DNA from: Seriola aureovittata
Taxonomy: Eukaryota; Chordata; Actinopteri; Carangiformes; Carangidae
Assembly (NCBI RefSeq): GCF_021018895.1
Contig: NC_079378.1
Coordinates: 13,230,160 to 13,294,159, forward strand
Length of the DNA stretch: 64,000 nucleotides
Direction of reading: 5' to 3'
Shown: in pieces, positions 27,104 to 35,821 of the stretch
Position numbering within the stretch: position 1 is the first letter of the stretch
Layout: every line of letters begins with the position of its first letter
Position numbers and translations under genes: made by a program
The notes under the pieces: model-generated
What the model saw: only the letters and a program-made list of their open reading frames with translations
Database searches by the model: none
Told to the model about the DNA's origin: nothing

Positions 27104-29954
27104 TAGGACCGGATCATCGATGCTGGGCCGAAGGGGAACGAGGCTCGCTTCATGAACCACAGCTGTCAGCCGAACTGTGAGACCCAGAAGTGGACGGTGA
27201 GCGGAGACACCCGGGTGGGACTGTTTGCTCTCGTCGACGTTGCTGCAGGTACGCCGCTTCATCTAGTGTTGAAATAAATTTTAAAAAAAGGACCACTTTA
27301 ATTGGGTGGTTTTTATAAAACAACAACGATCAGTAACATCATTCACTTTTCCTGGTGTCATATTTTGAGCATCCACTTTTGAAATATGTGCTCTCTACAT
27401 GAAATGATATGTAAGATACTTGATACTGCAAGATACAGGTGAAAACCCTGAAGCCTTCCTTATTCCGTATGTTAAATCCACTTTGGGCAACAAGAAAAAA
27501 AACTGTTAAATGGAGAAAACAAGTAAATGATGGAACTGTATGTGTGGATATTTGATTTTTTTTAATTTTTTGAGAAATTTAAAAATATTGAAATAGTCTT
27601 TTGGTTTGTTATTAGACTGATGAAGCCTCGTAGTGAATTCAGCTAGCACGAGTTAGTCAGATCAAGTTGCGGCCTCCTTCAGTTGTTTGTGTGTGTCTGT
27701 TCAGGCACAGAGCTTACCTTCAACTACAACCTGGAGTGTTTAGGGAACGGGAAGACAGTCTGTAAATGTGGAGCACCCAACTGCAGCGGCTTCCTGGGCG
27801 TCAGGCCAAAGGTGAGGGGTGGTGACGTAAAATTACATGCTACTCGGTTTGTTAAACAATTCATTGAGGTAAAAGTTAAGTGTGGAATTGTGTCGACGAT
27901 TTCTTTGCTCTGTGGATGAAGGAGAAGGTGAAGGAGTGTTGGGGTGAAAGATCAGCTCATAAAAATTAGCTTTAGTTACGAACAACAATGAAAGCACCAC
28001 TAAGGTTCTTGTTTTACTGCTATTCATCAACCTGCCCCCCCACCCCCCTGCAACCAGAACAACCCTCCATCCGAAGACAAGGGTCGGAAGATGAAGAGGA
28101 GAGGCCACGGCAAGAAGAAGAACAAGGTGGTGGTGACCAAAGAAAGAGAGGATGAGTGTTTCAGCTGCGGAGACGGAGGACAGATGGTTTCCTGTAAGAG
28201 ACCTGGATGTCCAAAGGTTTACCACGCCGACTGCCTCAACCTCACCAAGAGGCCTGCAGGTCAGTGGCTCCGCGTGGATGCTGTAACACAGCAGGTGGTT
28301 TTGGTGTTTGTTTGTGTTTGTGTTAGTACGGTCTGTGTGTGGTTTTCCTTGGAAACATGATGAAGAATAATTAAGTTGTTTTGGGCGTTTTGGGATGTTT
28401 CGCAGTCAGAGAGAAAGAAGGGCGAAACACAGGTGTGGTAGAAGCTATATGGGTAGATTAAAAAAACAAATCAAGTCAATAAGAAGAAAATACTTTTTTT
28501 TCTGCATTCCAAATGTTAGAGAAGTAGAAGTATAGACATCGTGTCAGGATTTAAAATACTCATTGCAGAATGACGCCTATCATGTTCTACTGCATCATTG
28601 ACTTGTTATTCCTGTGGATGCAGCATTTTCTGTTGTGGCCAGTTGAGGTGAGGCTCATTTTAACTGCTTCTGCTGCTGGCTCGTTCAATCCGCCACGATG
28701 CATCATATTTTATGAACATATTTTGTATGTAAAGCCTCGATCCTCCTGAAGTATCCAGTAGCCATATTTGTTTCAAGTACATGTAATGTACTAAAAAGTG
28801 TAATATTTCCCTCTGAAATTCCAGAAATGAGGATAACTAAAATAGTAATATAATAATAATAATTTGCTTATTTGATATTTAGTTCTCGATAACTTCCATA
28901 CATACAAACTCCAGACATTAAAACAGAGTCAAATTGTTTGTCACAGTTACTTTTGTAGTTATTTGATCTTGTCTTTAAATTTAACTTTATCCTATTTTAT
29001 TGTAGTTATCTTTTATTTATTGTTTTTTTTAATTGTTTTTTAATGATATGACGCTTTGCTTTTATGTTGCCTTTTACTCATAAATTGTGTTACAGAAAAT
29101 AAAGTTCATTATTTGAAAAGTTTGTAACTTTTTAACTCTGTATTGTAGGTCGATGGGAATGTCCGTGGCACCAGTGCGACATATGCGGTAAAGATGCGGC
29201 GTCCTTCTGTGAGATGTGTCCCAGTTCTTACTGCTGCCAGCACCGTGACGGACTGCTCTTCATCTCCAAGCTGGACGGTAAGCTGTCGTGCAGTGAACAC
29301 GACCCCTGTGGCCCTGAACCGCTGGAACCGGGGGAGATCCGAGAGTACACCCCTGAACCCAGAGCCCTGACCTCTGGGCTGGGCATGGCCGTCATCCCCG
29401 CCGCCGCCGCTTCTAACGCTCTGAACCCGACTGCCAGGAAGGCCAAGGACAGCAGTGCCGGCGCTGACGTGTGTGCTTCTGAGTCATTTCCTGCTTTTTC
29501 CATCCCGGTGCCCATCACCATTCCTGTCGCTGCTCCTGCCGCCTCGCCTCCCCCCAGCAGCTCCGATGCTCCCAGCAGCCCGCAGGCGTTCGACCTCCCG
29601 CACTACTCGCCCATCTCTTCATATGAGGAGGAGAGGGACGTCTTAGAAGAGGAAGAGGAGGAGGAGGAGGATGAGGAGGAGGAGGAAATTCTGACAGAAG
29701 TGGAGGAGGAGTTAGTGGAAGAGAGTGAGAAAGAAGAGAAATCAGATCCTCATGAAGAGGATGGAGAGGCGGTGATGGAGGAGGCCAGGCTGGAATACTT
29801 GGAGATCAAAGAGGATGAAGAGGAGGAGGAGGAGGAGGAGGAGGACGATGCCGATGACGACGACAACGACGACGATGAAGACGACGAAGACGATGAAGAC
29901 GATGACGACGACGATGACGAGGAGGAGGAGGAAGAAGAGGAGGAAGAGGAGTAA
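4097..29954 (+). CDS. nsd1: NSD1 histone H3K36 methyltransferase, complete spliced gene (23 coding exons)
   Basis: NSD1 mono- and dimethylates histone H3 lysine 36 in the nucleus; loss of the human gene causes Sotos syndrome (known). The 23 exons listed separately join with matching splice phases to 7674 nt, or 2557 residues plus stop; human NSD1 is about 2700. Order: PWWP1 (residues ~245-335, core RRPWWP), a huge poorly conserved exon (336-1380), PHD fingers (~1682-1893), PWWP2 (~1895-1965, RWWPAE), AWS (~2030-2080), SET (~2085-2190, RFMNHS and ELTFNYN), post-SET ([10 protein letters not shown]), PHD/C5HCH (~2240-2350), then an acidic tail. The start at 4097 sits in an ideal Kozak context (ACCACCATGG). 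The rab24 neighbour and NSD1-specific motifs ([19 protein letters not shown]) favour nsd1 over nsd2/nsd3. Teleosts can carry nsd1a and nsd1b; I cannot say which this is. Confidence 0.95.
4790..8027 (+). other. nsd1: nsd1 intron between coding exons 1 and 2
   Basis: No coding exon visible. Contains repeat copy A (5105-5650); the remainder is A+T-rich without recognised features. Confidence 0.6.
5105..5650 (+). repeat. Dispersed repeat copy A (matches 15960-16470)
   Basis: Shares an ordered set of blocks with 15960-16470 in the same orientation: a GAGGGGTGC-like start, CACACAGCTCA, a GACATGATA.. block, and an identical ACTGCTAATAGCTAATTCGAC at 5530-5550 versus 16360-16380. Divergence suggests old copies of one transposable element. 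Family unknown to me. Confidence 0.75.
8028..8166 (+). CDS. nsd1: nsd1 coding exon 2 (PWWP1, first half)
   Basis: Encodes residues 232-277 with GEIIWAKF and RRPWWPC, the PWWP core that binds methylated H3K36 nucleosomes in this family. Acceptor is a tandem tcagcag (NAGNAG), so the exon may also start at 8025. Donor aaag|gtggg, phase 1. Confidence 0.93.
8970..9142 (+). CDS. nsd1: nsd1 coding exon 3 (PWWP1, second half)
   Basis: Residues 278-335. Acceptor ttgtcttag, donor act|gtaatt, phase 0. The translation ([22 protein letters not shown]) aligns with the second half of human NSD1 PWWP1 (YYVEAFGDP, FEELPVLRRRGKQ). Confidence 0.93.
9363..12495 (+). CDS. nsd1: nsd1 coding exon 4 (giant 3.1-kb exon)
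   Basis: Encodes residues 336-1380, matching the single very large exon of mammalian NSD1. The acceptor tgtag lies just upstream, and the first residues ([13 protein letters not shown]) match human PQKILSKWEASV. Most of it is Ser/Lys-rich and disordered-looking. Residues ~566-935 hold a degenerate repeat array (see findings). [11 protein letters not shown] at ~1159-1169 matches human FSTLLMMLKDM, an FxxLL-type motif of the kind reported for nuclear-receptor interaction. Donor aacag|gtaagg, phase 1. Confidence 0.95.
12496..13765 (+). other. nsd1: nsd1 intron between coding exons 4 and 5
   Basis: No coding exon visible. A C-rich then G-rich stretch at 13255-13390 with gggcccc motifs looks like a decayed repeat related to fragments near 260-330 and 32660-32710. 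Confidence 0.5.
13766..13878 (+). CDS. nsd1: nsd1 coding exon 5
   Basis: Residues 1380-1417: [20 protein letters not shown] followed by a Lys-rich stretch, closely matching human [19 protein letters not shown]. Acceptor tttttcag, donor aaag|gtaaaa, phase 0. Confidence 0.93.
14025..14280 (+). CDS. nsd1: nsd1 coding exon 6 (Pro/Glu-rich linker)
   Basis: Residues 1418-1502, rich in Pro, Glu and Thr with no recognisable domain. Acceptor gttttctcag, donor agcg|gtgagg, phase 1. Supported mainly by splice sites and frame continuity between the two flanking conserved exons. Confidence 0.88.
14360..14391 (+). repeat. Poly(G) run of 32
   Basis: Thirty-two consecutive G in the nsd1 intron after coding exon 6. 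Long G homopolymers are rare and error-prone in assemblies, so the length is uncertain. Confidence 0.9.
14886..14965 (+). repeat. (TG)n microsatellite, about 40 units
   Basis: An essentially uninterrupted TG tract of about 80 nt in an nsd1 intron. Confidence 0.97.
15300..15480. repeat. Repeat fragment, same family as 44100-44435
   Basis: TTTGAGAAGCTTTAACTG and CAAAACAGTTGCAGATTAAT then TTTTCTGTTGTTTGACTAAT: the 3' half of the family. Confidence 0.65.
15607..15707 (+). CDS. nsd1: nsd1 coding exon 7
   Basis: Residues 1503-1536 with [15 protein letters not shown], matching human SKRQRKPTKKLLES. Acceptor attgacag, donor aag|gtacag, phase 0. Confidence 0.92.
15960..16470 (+). repeat. Dispersed repeat copy B (matches 5105-5650)
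   Basis: Second diverged copy of the element at 5105-5650, in the nsd1 intron between coding exons 7 and 8. No coding capacity in either copy. Confidence 0.75.
16588..16630 (+). CDS. nsd1: nsd1 coding exon 8 (43-nt small exon)
   Basis: Fourteen residues ([14 protein letters not shown]) between ggtcacag and ccag|gtcagt. The length is not a multiple of three, yet its phases (0 in, 1 out) exactly link the exons on either side, which is the main support. Confidence 0.75.
16909..17168 (+). CDS. nsd1: nsd1 coding exon 9 (Pro/Thr-rich linker)
   Basis: Residues 1551-1637, Pro/Thr/Ser-rich linker ahead of the PHD fingers. Acceptor after cctcacatcacccag; a second in-frame acceptor lies 6 nt downstream (start 16915), so the exact start is uncertain by two residues. 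Donor gag|gtcaga, phase 0. Confidence 0.8.
18527..18664 (+). CDS. nsd1: nsd1 coding exon 10
   Basis: Residues 1638-1683, ending SMKENICQ, which matches human ALKENVCQ at the first PHD finger. Acceptor tttgcctcctaag, donor cag|gtgaga, phase 0. Confidence 0.9.
19790..20650. repeat. Probable interspersed repeat block in nsd1 intron
   Basis: CACAGGAGGTCAGTCAGGCA and AAGAAACAGTAGTCAGAGGC resemble a common teleost repeat. The GAA tract and a tRNA-like stretch (20590-20645) follow. Boundaries are guesses. Confidence 0.4.
20195..20214 (+). repeat. (GAA)n tract
   Basis: Six to seven GAA units inside a longer interspersed repeat. Confidence 0.9.
20716..20839 (+). CDS. nsd1: nsd1 coding exon 11 (PHD finger 1)
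   Basis: [20 protein letters not shown] and the following CxxC complete a C4HC3 zinc finger with the last residues of the previous exon. Acceptor tttttatctcag, donor tcag|gtacgt, phase 1. Confidence 0.95.
22341..22541 (+). CDS. nsd1: nsd1 coding exon 12 (PHD fingers 2/3)
   Basis: Residues ~1725-1792, starting [18 protein letters not shown] and containing CGKFYHGEC and [12 protein letters not shown], the paired zinc-binding module between PHD1 and PHD4 in NSD proteins. Acceptor tttttcctcccag, donor aaag|gtaaac, phase 1. Confidence 0.95.
22640..22819 (+). CDS. nsd1: nsd1 coding exon 13 (PHD finger 3 to start of PHD4)
   Basis: Residues ~1792-1852 ([38 protein letters not shown]), almost identical to human NSD1. 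Only 98 nt of intron precede it. Acceptor ttgtctgcag, donor agag|gtacgg, phase 1. Confidence 0.95.
23202..23358 (+). CDS. nsd1: nsd1 coding exon 14 (PHD4 and start of PWWP2)
   Basis: [20 protein letters not shown] and [12 protein letters not shown] complete PHD4; [10 protein letters not shown] opens the second PWWP domain. Acceptor gtgcgctccag, donor tacag|gtgagg, phase 2. Confidence 0.95.
23490..23670. repeat. Repeat fragment, same family as 44100-44435
   Basis: AATATTCAATTTACTATGAT, AAATATTCACATTTGAGA, AATAGTTGCTGATTAATTGT and a GAGTTGCAGCTTTAG end. Confidence 0.7.
23690..23870. repeat. GTTAGCATGC-type teleost repeat
   Basis: GTGAACGTTAGCATGCCAAC, ATGCTAAACTAAGA, GAGCATGTTAGCATGCTGAT and CAGCTGTGCCTACATGCAGC: a familiar teleost repeat with imperfect palindromes, immediately next to another repeat. 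Confidence 0.7.
24406..24611 (+). CDS. nsd1: nsd1 coding exon 15 (PWWP2)
   Basis: [30 protein letters not shown] and [12 protein letters not shown] closely match human NSD1 PWWP2. Acceptor gctgtaaag (unusual A-rich end), donor aaag|gtatcc, phase 1. Confidence 0.95.
24800..24912 (+). CDS. nsd1: nsd1 coding exon 16 (helical linker)
   Basis: [20 protein letters not shown] and KPPPYKHIK: the charged helical linker between PWWP2 and AWS, conserved with human. Acceptor cttcctcctcag, donor aag|gtcagg, phase 0. Confidence 0.95.
25364..25510 (+). CDS. nsd1: nsd1 coding exon 17 (AWS domain)
   Basis: [20 protein letters not shown] then the Cys-rich AWS zinc cluster ([22 protein letters not shown]). 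Acceptor gactcattcag, donor cag|gtaccc, phase 0. Confidence 0.96.
25788..25910 (+). CDS. nsd1: nsd1 coding exon 18 (end of AWS, start of SET)
   Basis: [18 protein letters not shown], then [12 protein letters not shown], the S-adenosylmethionine-binding GWGLR motif at the start of SET. Human has NQCF where this reads NQAF. Acceptor gaacttgcag, donor aag|gtaaat, phase 0. Confidence 0.96.
26030..26146 (+). CDS. nsd1: nsd1 coding exon 19 (SET)
   Basis: [15 protein letters not shown] and [12 protein letters not shown] form the central SET strands, including the EYVGE motif. Acceptor cgctctctcccag, donor aag|gtacaa, phase 0. Confidence 0.96.
26580..26740 (+). repeat. Degenerate tRNA-derived SINE
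   Basis: A tRNA-like head (AGCTCCAGTAGCTTGGGGGC), a B-box-like TGATTCAAGTC, a pyrimidine-rich middle and an AATAAAGGCACAGAAATACC tail match the layout of a widespread teleost tRNA-SINE. Intronic in nsd1. Confidence 0.6.
27057..27104 (+). repeat. nsd1: (TG)n tract abutting a SET-exon acceptor
   Basis: TG/CG-interrupted TG repeat ending two to three nt before the acceptor AG of nsd1 coding exon 20, in the position normally held by a polypyrimidine tract. Confidence 0.93.
27107..27248 (+). CDS. nsd1: nsd1 coding exon 20 (SET catalytic core)
   Basis: [20 protein letters not shown] then QPNCETQKW: the RFxNHS cofactor/catalytic motif. Human NSD1 reads GNYARFMNHCC here, so two positions differ. 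The acceptor gttag is preceded by about 45 nt of TG repeat and not a pyrimidine tract. Donor gcag|gtacgc, phase 1. Confidence 0.96.
27705..27811 (+). CDS. nsd1: nsd1 coding exon 21 (SET C-terminus and post-SET)
   Basis: [20 protein letters not shown] then [12 protein letters not shown]: the catalytic Tyr motif (ELTFNYN) and the zinc-binding post-SET Cys residues are intact. Acceptor gtctgttcag, donor aaag|gtgagg, phase 0. Confidence 0.96.
28058..28259 (+). CDS. nsd1: nsd1 coding exon 22 (PHD5)
   Basis: A Lys/Arg-rich stretch, then [15 protein letters not shown] and [18 protein letters not shown], the fifth PHD finger. The acceptor follows a C-rich tract (28035-28050). Donor gcag|gtcagt, phase 1. 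Confidence 0.95.
28560..28830. repeat. Interspersed repeat, same family as 360-740
   Basis: Contains AATATTTCCCTCTGAAATTC (complement of a block at 640-660) and the TAACTGCTTCTGCTGCTG block typical of this repeat. Lies in the nsd1 intron before the last exon. Confidence 0.6.
29149..29954 (+). CDS. nsd1: nsd1 coding exon 23 (C5HCH module and acidic tail)
   Basis: Begins [20 protein letters not shown] and continues through [11 protein letters not shown] and [18 protein letters not shown], matching the C5HCH finger of human NSD1. A Pro/Ser/Ala stretch follows, then about 105 residues that are mostly Glu and Asp, to TAA at 29952-29954. The acidic end is built from GAG/GAA/GAC/GAT runs. The human C-terminus is long and Pro-rich, not acidic. 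Confidence 0.93.
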
Positions 29955-30181
29955 CATACAGATGATTATTATTTATACTGGCACAGTACATGGAGGAAGA
30001 ACAAGCAGTCAGACAACAAGACATCACAGTCGCTGCAGTGGGGAAACACTTGGCGATCAACCAATCGCATTACACAAGTAGACCAGTCTGTCACTGTTTT
30101 TATCCAGTGTGCAGGTGCACGTACGGAGGAATTTTTAGGACAACACTAAAATCAGTTCATAAATAAATTGTGATGTCATTA

Positions 30182-30196
30182 AATAAACAGAATAAA
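30182..30196 (+). promoter_or_regulatory. nsd1: nsd1 polyadenylation signals
   Basis: Two AATAAA hexamers, at 30182-30187 and 30191-30196, about 230 nt downstream of the nsd1 stop codon. They are the nearest clustered canonical signals and suggest a short 3' UTR. Confidence 0.55.
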
Positions 30197-32299
30197 TACT
30201 GTGTAGACTCACAGCAGTTGCACAAATTATTTAAAGATTTATTGATTTAGTTTTGTCCTATTAATGGCTCCATGTTCCCTGACCTTGGTACACACTTGCT
30301 GTCGAGGCAGTTCATGTCACAGTGACTTTGCACAAACTGGCTGCACCTTCATATGGGAGATCTGACAGAGAAAAATTAATCTGGAACTGCGACATAAAAC
30401 TTGGCGTTTGTAAACATATTTCACTCCGATGTACTTGTTTTCTCACATTTCGACCAATTTCACCTGACGATTTGTTTTGGTATTTCTTTGAGTAGTAGTT
30501 CAGGTGTCATATATGTCAGCGAGTTGACCTGCAAAAGCTTAAATGTAGTTGGAGACAATTATTGTATCTGGTGTGTTGGTGTTTAATGCAAGAAAAGACT
30601 ACACTAGCTTCCTGTCAGGGTGGGGACTAAACTCTGCAGCCCATGAATCCTGGGACAGGAGGATTACCAACAGTCACAGACTTCTAACCCGGTTACATTG
30701 GAATTACACTGGCCTCATTTACATGGCTGCAGTTGGATGGTGGCTGTGGTGACAAAAGTATCAGAAAAAAAAAACATGAATTTGTCTGTAAATAAACCAG
30801 TTTCAGTCAGGTTGTGCTTTCAGTCATGAACACTGTTCCAAATGAAACATAACCAGCCTCTGCTGAACTGAAACTTGTCCGTGTGGTCAGTGGACTTAGT
30901 TCAGTGATTGTGTTATTTTACTGGACGCACACTCCTGTCTATATCACCTGCCACAACCACTTGAATCCACTTCCCTCCAGGATGGACGACCTGATGCGCA
31001 GGAGTCGTCGCTTCCATCAACACCGCTCTCCCCTTCGTTTCCAGTTCTTCTTCACGCCTCAGATCATTAGGTGGTGGTTCAAGATGGGACCATCTATAAA
31101 AATGTGAAAGTGCCAGATGATAGTGATGGTGATAGTTTTGGATTGAAGCTGCTAGTAGCAAGTATGAGGAAGAAATATTCTCTTGACCATTTCATGCCAA
31201 AAAAAAGGATCCTAAACTGACATGGAGTCAGTGTTTGACCAGGCTTCATGTCAGGGTGGGAAAGATATAGAGAAAGTATTTATGCCATCATGGAACACTA
31301 AAACTGTCTAAGATAAAGAAGCTAGTAGGTTATTTAGCAGCTCCATAAGTCAGGCTGAGGCAGGTTGGACTGCACAGACTGATGCTCCGGAAGCTGGTAG
31401 AGTAAAACGAAAACTCAGTCTTGCCCTTGTGGTTGCTGGTGGTCGTGATGCAGAGATAGCACTAAGTTCGCTCGAGTGTGTATGCTGTTTATATATTATT
31501 CTGTGACGCACAAATGACAACGGGCGTGAGTGGGGGTGTTAGCTCTCCCTCTCCTCGTTCTTGACTCTCCACCGAGGGGAAACAAAAGTCGTCGATTGGA
31601 TAACGAAAACGACGGACTTCTGCCACGATGCTTGCACTTCAGTATGTGTTCTTGCCACATGCGTTTCGCTCTGTCTTCAAGCTTATAATATTGTCTGTGT
31701 GTTATCTGCCAATGCCTTAGAGTGTATTTCTTTGGAGATATTTTTAAGGAATGGTTTGGCGCCCGTGAGAGCCAAGTTTCCCTGATAATGCCTTTTTACA
31801 GTTGCCCAACAAGCAATGTTTCATTCCAGTGTAATTATGACCTGTTTGATCTCAACCATTGACCAGTAAACTGCTATATAAATATATAAGAAGATGAAGT
31901 TATAAAATAAGCACTTTGTGCTGGCCTTGTTCTTTTTTCATTTGTTGATCTAACATTAAACTACATAGAAAACATATATCTGTACATTTCTAAAATTAAA
32001 GCCACATTTTTTTTTTTGATGATGGTCAGACATTTTCAAATCCCAGTCATGTGGCATTAAATTAATTTAATTAAATCACATAATTCCACATTTCAGGACT
32101 ACTGTGCACAAATGCAATTATTTATCTCCCATGTCCTTTTAAAATGTATTAAAAGTGGTCAACAATGTTTTTTCAACAACGGAGCTCCCAGGGCAGGGCC
32201 CACAGCTCCAGTTTGATCCTGCAGCTGAACACTGACATGAGCTCAAGGATTGACCTGTGACCTGTGAAAACCTTGAGCTGATAAACCACCTGCTGATGT

Positions 32300-32420
32300 T
32301 AATAATAATAATTATACATTTTATTTATAGGCACCTTTCAAGGCACTCAAGGACACTGTACAACACACCGTAAAAGAGAAAATGCAAGTACAAGGCATGA
32401 AATACAAAATAAATAACTAA
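32300..32420 (+). repeat. ATTTTATTTATAGGCACCTTTC repeat
   Basis: ATAATTATACATTTTATTTA, then AGGCACCTTTCAAGGCACTC and AAGGACACTGTACAACAC: a widespread vertebrate/teleost interspersed element. Confidence 0.6.
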
Positions 32421-35400
32421 ATAAACTCATAACTCCAAATTTAATTATTTATTTATTTCTGCTGTTTGTCATCCTTGTGCCACTGCTGGACAAAAGCCAT
32501 GGTCTGTAGTAGACAAAATATGATGGTAGATAGTTAATGCCTTTCCCAGTGCAAAATTATTAACACAAGTTTTATTGGAAAAACACAATATTTTTTATTG
32601 TGTTTGGGAGAAACTGTTTCCAATGGCCATCCTCAAATCATTACATTACCTGTTATCCAGGGCTGATGCCAGGTGGCACAGGAAGCAGTCAGAGGGGGGC
32701 CCATGGGAAATGCGTCTGACTTACTAAACCTCTGATTGGTCAATTGTTTCATAAGACGAGACCTATTTGAGATCTGGGACCAAGTTAAATCTCTATTAGC
32801 CGATACTCAAACAGAGACATGGAGTGGAGATGCTGTGGTAAACTTTATTTTTCGCTTTTTACAGCAATGTTTCCAGAGACGTTACAATTGTTTTTGGATT
32901 CAGCCATGAGAGATCAGAGATGTAAATCAAGCACACTATCTTCACACCCACAGAGTCCAGAGACGAGGCGTGATTAGTCACAATAAGTAAAAATACCAGT
33001 GTGGGTGAACCATGGGTAAAATAATAGAAAAGGCAGCTTCAACAAAGATTGATGGAGAGATTTAAAAAAGATTCTTCAACACTAACACACACACACACAA
33101 CTCAACGCTCACGCTCAACTCAAGTTCAAAAATAAATCATACATCACAAGCCAGACTCATAATGAGTGTAAACATGTAGAAATACATTCAGACTCATGAA
33201 GGCTGAATACAGATACAGAGTGCTTTAAAATAATGGCATTTTAACCCGTCATTCAGCTTAAATTCATTTATGCAGGCAGGAGACATATAGAGAAATTGAT
33301 TGATGGATTTAACAATTTTAAAAATAATGAATCCATTTAAGTTTCTTTAGGTTTTTCTAAAATTGACATTTGGCCATTATCAGAGAGTGAGCTCATAGCT
33401 TCTAAAGCTCACAATGGTGACTGGGTCTGATGACACTGACTTAAACTCTTGACTTTAAAGTCTCCTGATGGCCCGCAAACGTGCAAAAAATATAACTAAT
33501 GTTAAAAGGCAAGAGAAAATATGGGACTTTTGTAAATTCTACTTTTTTAATACCTTCTAAAGCCATTTTTCAGCCTGCAGCTCCCCTATAACATGATTTT
33601 GTTTCTTTATTTAATGGCATATAAAATGATTTTCCTGCTTTTTGGCGAATGATAATCAAGTTAAACATGTCTGAGTGTCCCTCAATGCATCACCAGTTGT
33701 AGTTTTTGAAAATGCTCTCAACCTATTTTATTTTGAAAATAGTTTGCAATAGAAAGTTCAAGTGATGAGCTAAACACGTTAAACCACAGAACAGAAAATT
33801 CAACTGTGAACACTAATTTTGTCTTTACTTGTTTTGTTCCAGCGACAGTTTTACTGGTTTGAAGGGATTTTATTTGGCTTATAGTAACGTCCCTTTTTGA
33901 GGCACAAGCTTTTATTTCATTTATTTTTTGCTTTCAGTGTGGGGACAGATGACATGAGATGATGTTATAGAGATGAGATATCTTAAACCAGCAAAAACTT
34001 TTGCAAGTGGAATAATAAAAAGTTGCTGGAAAAATTTAACTGAATACAAAAGTTTTCACTATGCCTCAAATTCAGGCCACAGTGGATTCATGCTAGGATT
34101 TGTAATGATTTGCAATACCCCTTGATTTTACACTTTACAATATATTGCCATTATTTTTGACAGTTTTTTCCACAGAAATGCATAAAAAGCTCAGATATTA
34201 TACACAAGGGCAGAAAAATTACTGTAAAATTTAAGGTCCATCAGAATTTTGAAACATTATTTCAATAAGCTTTTAATTTTACATATTTGTATTTTACACC
34301 AGTCTCTTTTCAACAGCCTGCAATAAAAATATTGTGCATCAAAATATCAACACATATGACATGAACACATCAAAGCAGCAACATGGGGGAGACTGAGATT
34401 GTGTCCACTTATTTCCCCACATCTGGCAACACAATTTAAAAGGCAATAAATTAGTGACTTGACTCTTAAATATATATGTAAATACTGTTCTGAGAACATT
34501 GAGAGATGACAGTTTGTATCATATTACAACATTCACCCACAAGGCTTTTTCCTGTGTTGGTTAAATCGACAATTTGTCACCAAAGCCGAGGGGAACATTG
34601 ATCATCATCATTTCTGTAGAAGTGGAGTTTTTCCTAAAACCTTTCAGAGTTCATCTTCAAGGGAACATTTCACTGCAAAAAATGACAGAAAGATCATTTG
34701 ATATTTCCATATGTGTACCATACCACATATGCCATTTAGAATTACAAAATAGAACTTGTAGGAATCTGTCTTCAAATGTTCTTCCAGTCAGTTTAGGTCT
34801 TGTAGTTTTATAACAGATCTTGACATTTTAGCAACCATCACCTAAAATCAGCTTTTATTTCCTTTAGACAGAATCTTAGCTTATGTTGCAAAAGATAATT
34901 TACCAGATACATGTTGTACATACTGTCAGCATGGATGTATTATAAGAACTGGATACAACACTCCAAGATGGCGCCTGTTTGTTTCAATGAAAAATTACTT
35001 GGAAAGCACATAAGCCAAAAATGTCTTTTAGGTTCCAGGTGTGCCCCTGAATTGTGTGGCCCACTGCTCGAGTATTAGTGTTTCTCTCGCTGGCTGCGTG
35101 GACTTTATATTGGGATGGTGTCACACGACTAAAAACAGCTTTAATGTTTTTTGAGATGTCTCTTTTATATTGGTGGTCTAAAAATGCTTTTTGGGCCGCT
35201 TAATGTTTTTGCACTGCAGTACCACAATTGGCCACAGGAGCAAATCAGCAGCAAGGCTCAGTAGCGGGGCTCATCAGCTCTCTTAATACATCCATAGTTG
35301 TCACATGGCAAAAGTTGTTGTAATGTTGTGGTAAACACACATGTGGTCCTGCCATTTCTACTGTGGCTACAAAGGCCTTTATAAAGATCACTGATATCTT

Positions 35401-35815
35401 TTCATTCATGCATTGTACCAGATTTGTCAATGTTTCATAAGTGTTCATTTCAATGGAGTATGGCTGAGAACATAGGAGCATTTCGTTTTGTTTCTTGACA
35501 CATGCCCTCATTGGATTCACTCCATTGGTGTAGGCTTCATTGAAGATGTGCAGGCCTATCAAATGGGTTTCCACAATGAGGTAAATTGCAGTTCAAAGTA
35601 AACAAAAATTAAATGCTGTAAACAAAACATTCACCATCCCGGAGCACTGCCCTTGCTACAACAATAAACAGCATCAATCAAGTTTTCTCTGTCACTGTGG
35701 ACTCAGTCAGATCCCTCTTTCCTGTCAGTGCTGTTTAAACGTCCTCATCACTGCAGATCATCTTTTAACCACAGCACATCTTCAGACTGTTTAACAGCAC
35801 AGCTTTAGGCATATG

Positions 35816-35821
35816 TTTATT
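35816..35821 (-). promoter_or_regulatory. rab24: Candidate rab24 polyadenylation signal
   Basis: AATAAA on the minus strand about 344 nt downstream of the rab24 stop codon. Confidence 0.45.

Noticed and set aside
29742..30081. Open frames opposite or beside the nsd1 acidic tail
   Set aside because: Shadows of the GAG/GAC repeat region in other frames; the nsd1 frame is the supported one.
30981..31107. 42-codon ATG frame preceded by a plausible acceptor (ttccctccag)
   Set aside because: Located beyond the nsd1 polyadenylation signals; translation resembles no known protein.
35245..35574. 109-codon minus-strand open frame downstream of rab24
   Set aside because: No family recognised, no splice context or neighbouring exons; plausible by chance in 64 kb, though a BLAST would settle it.
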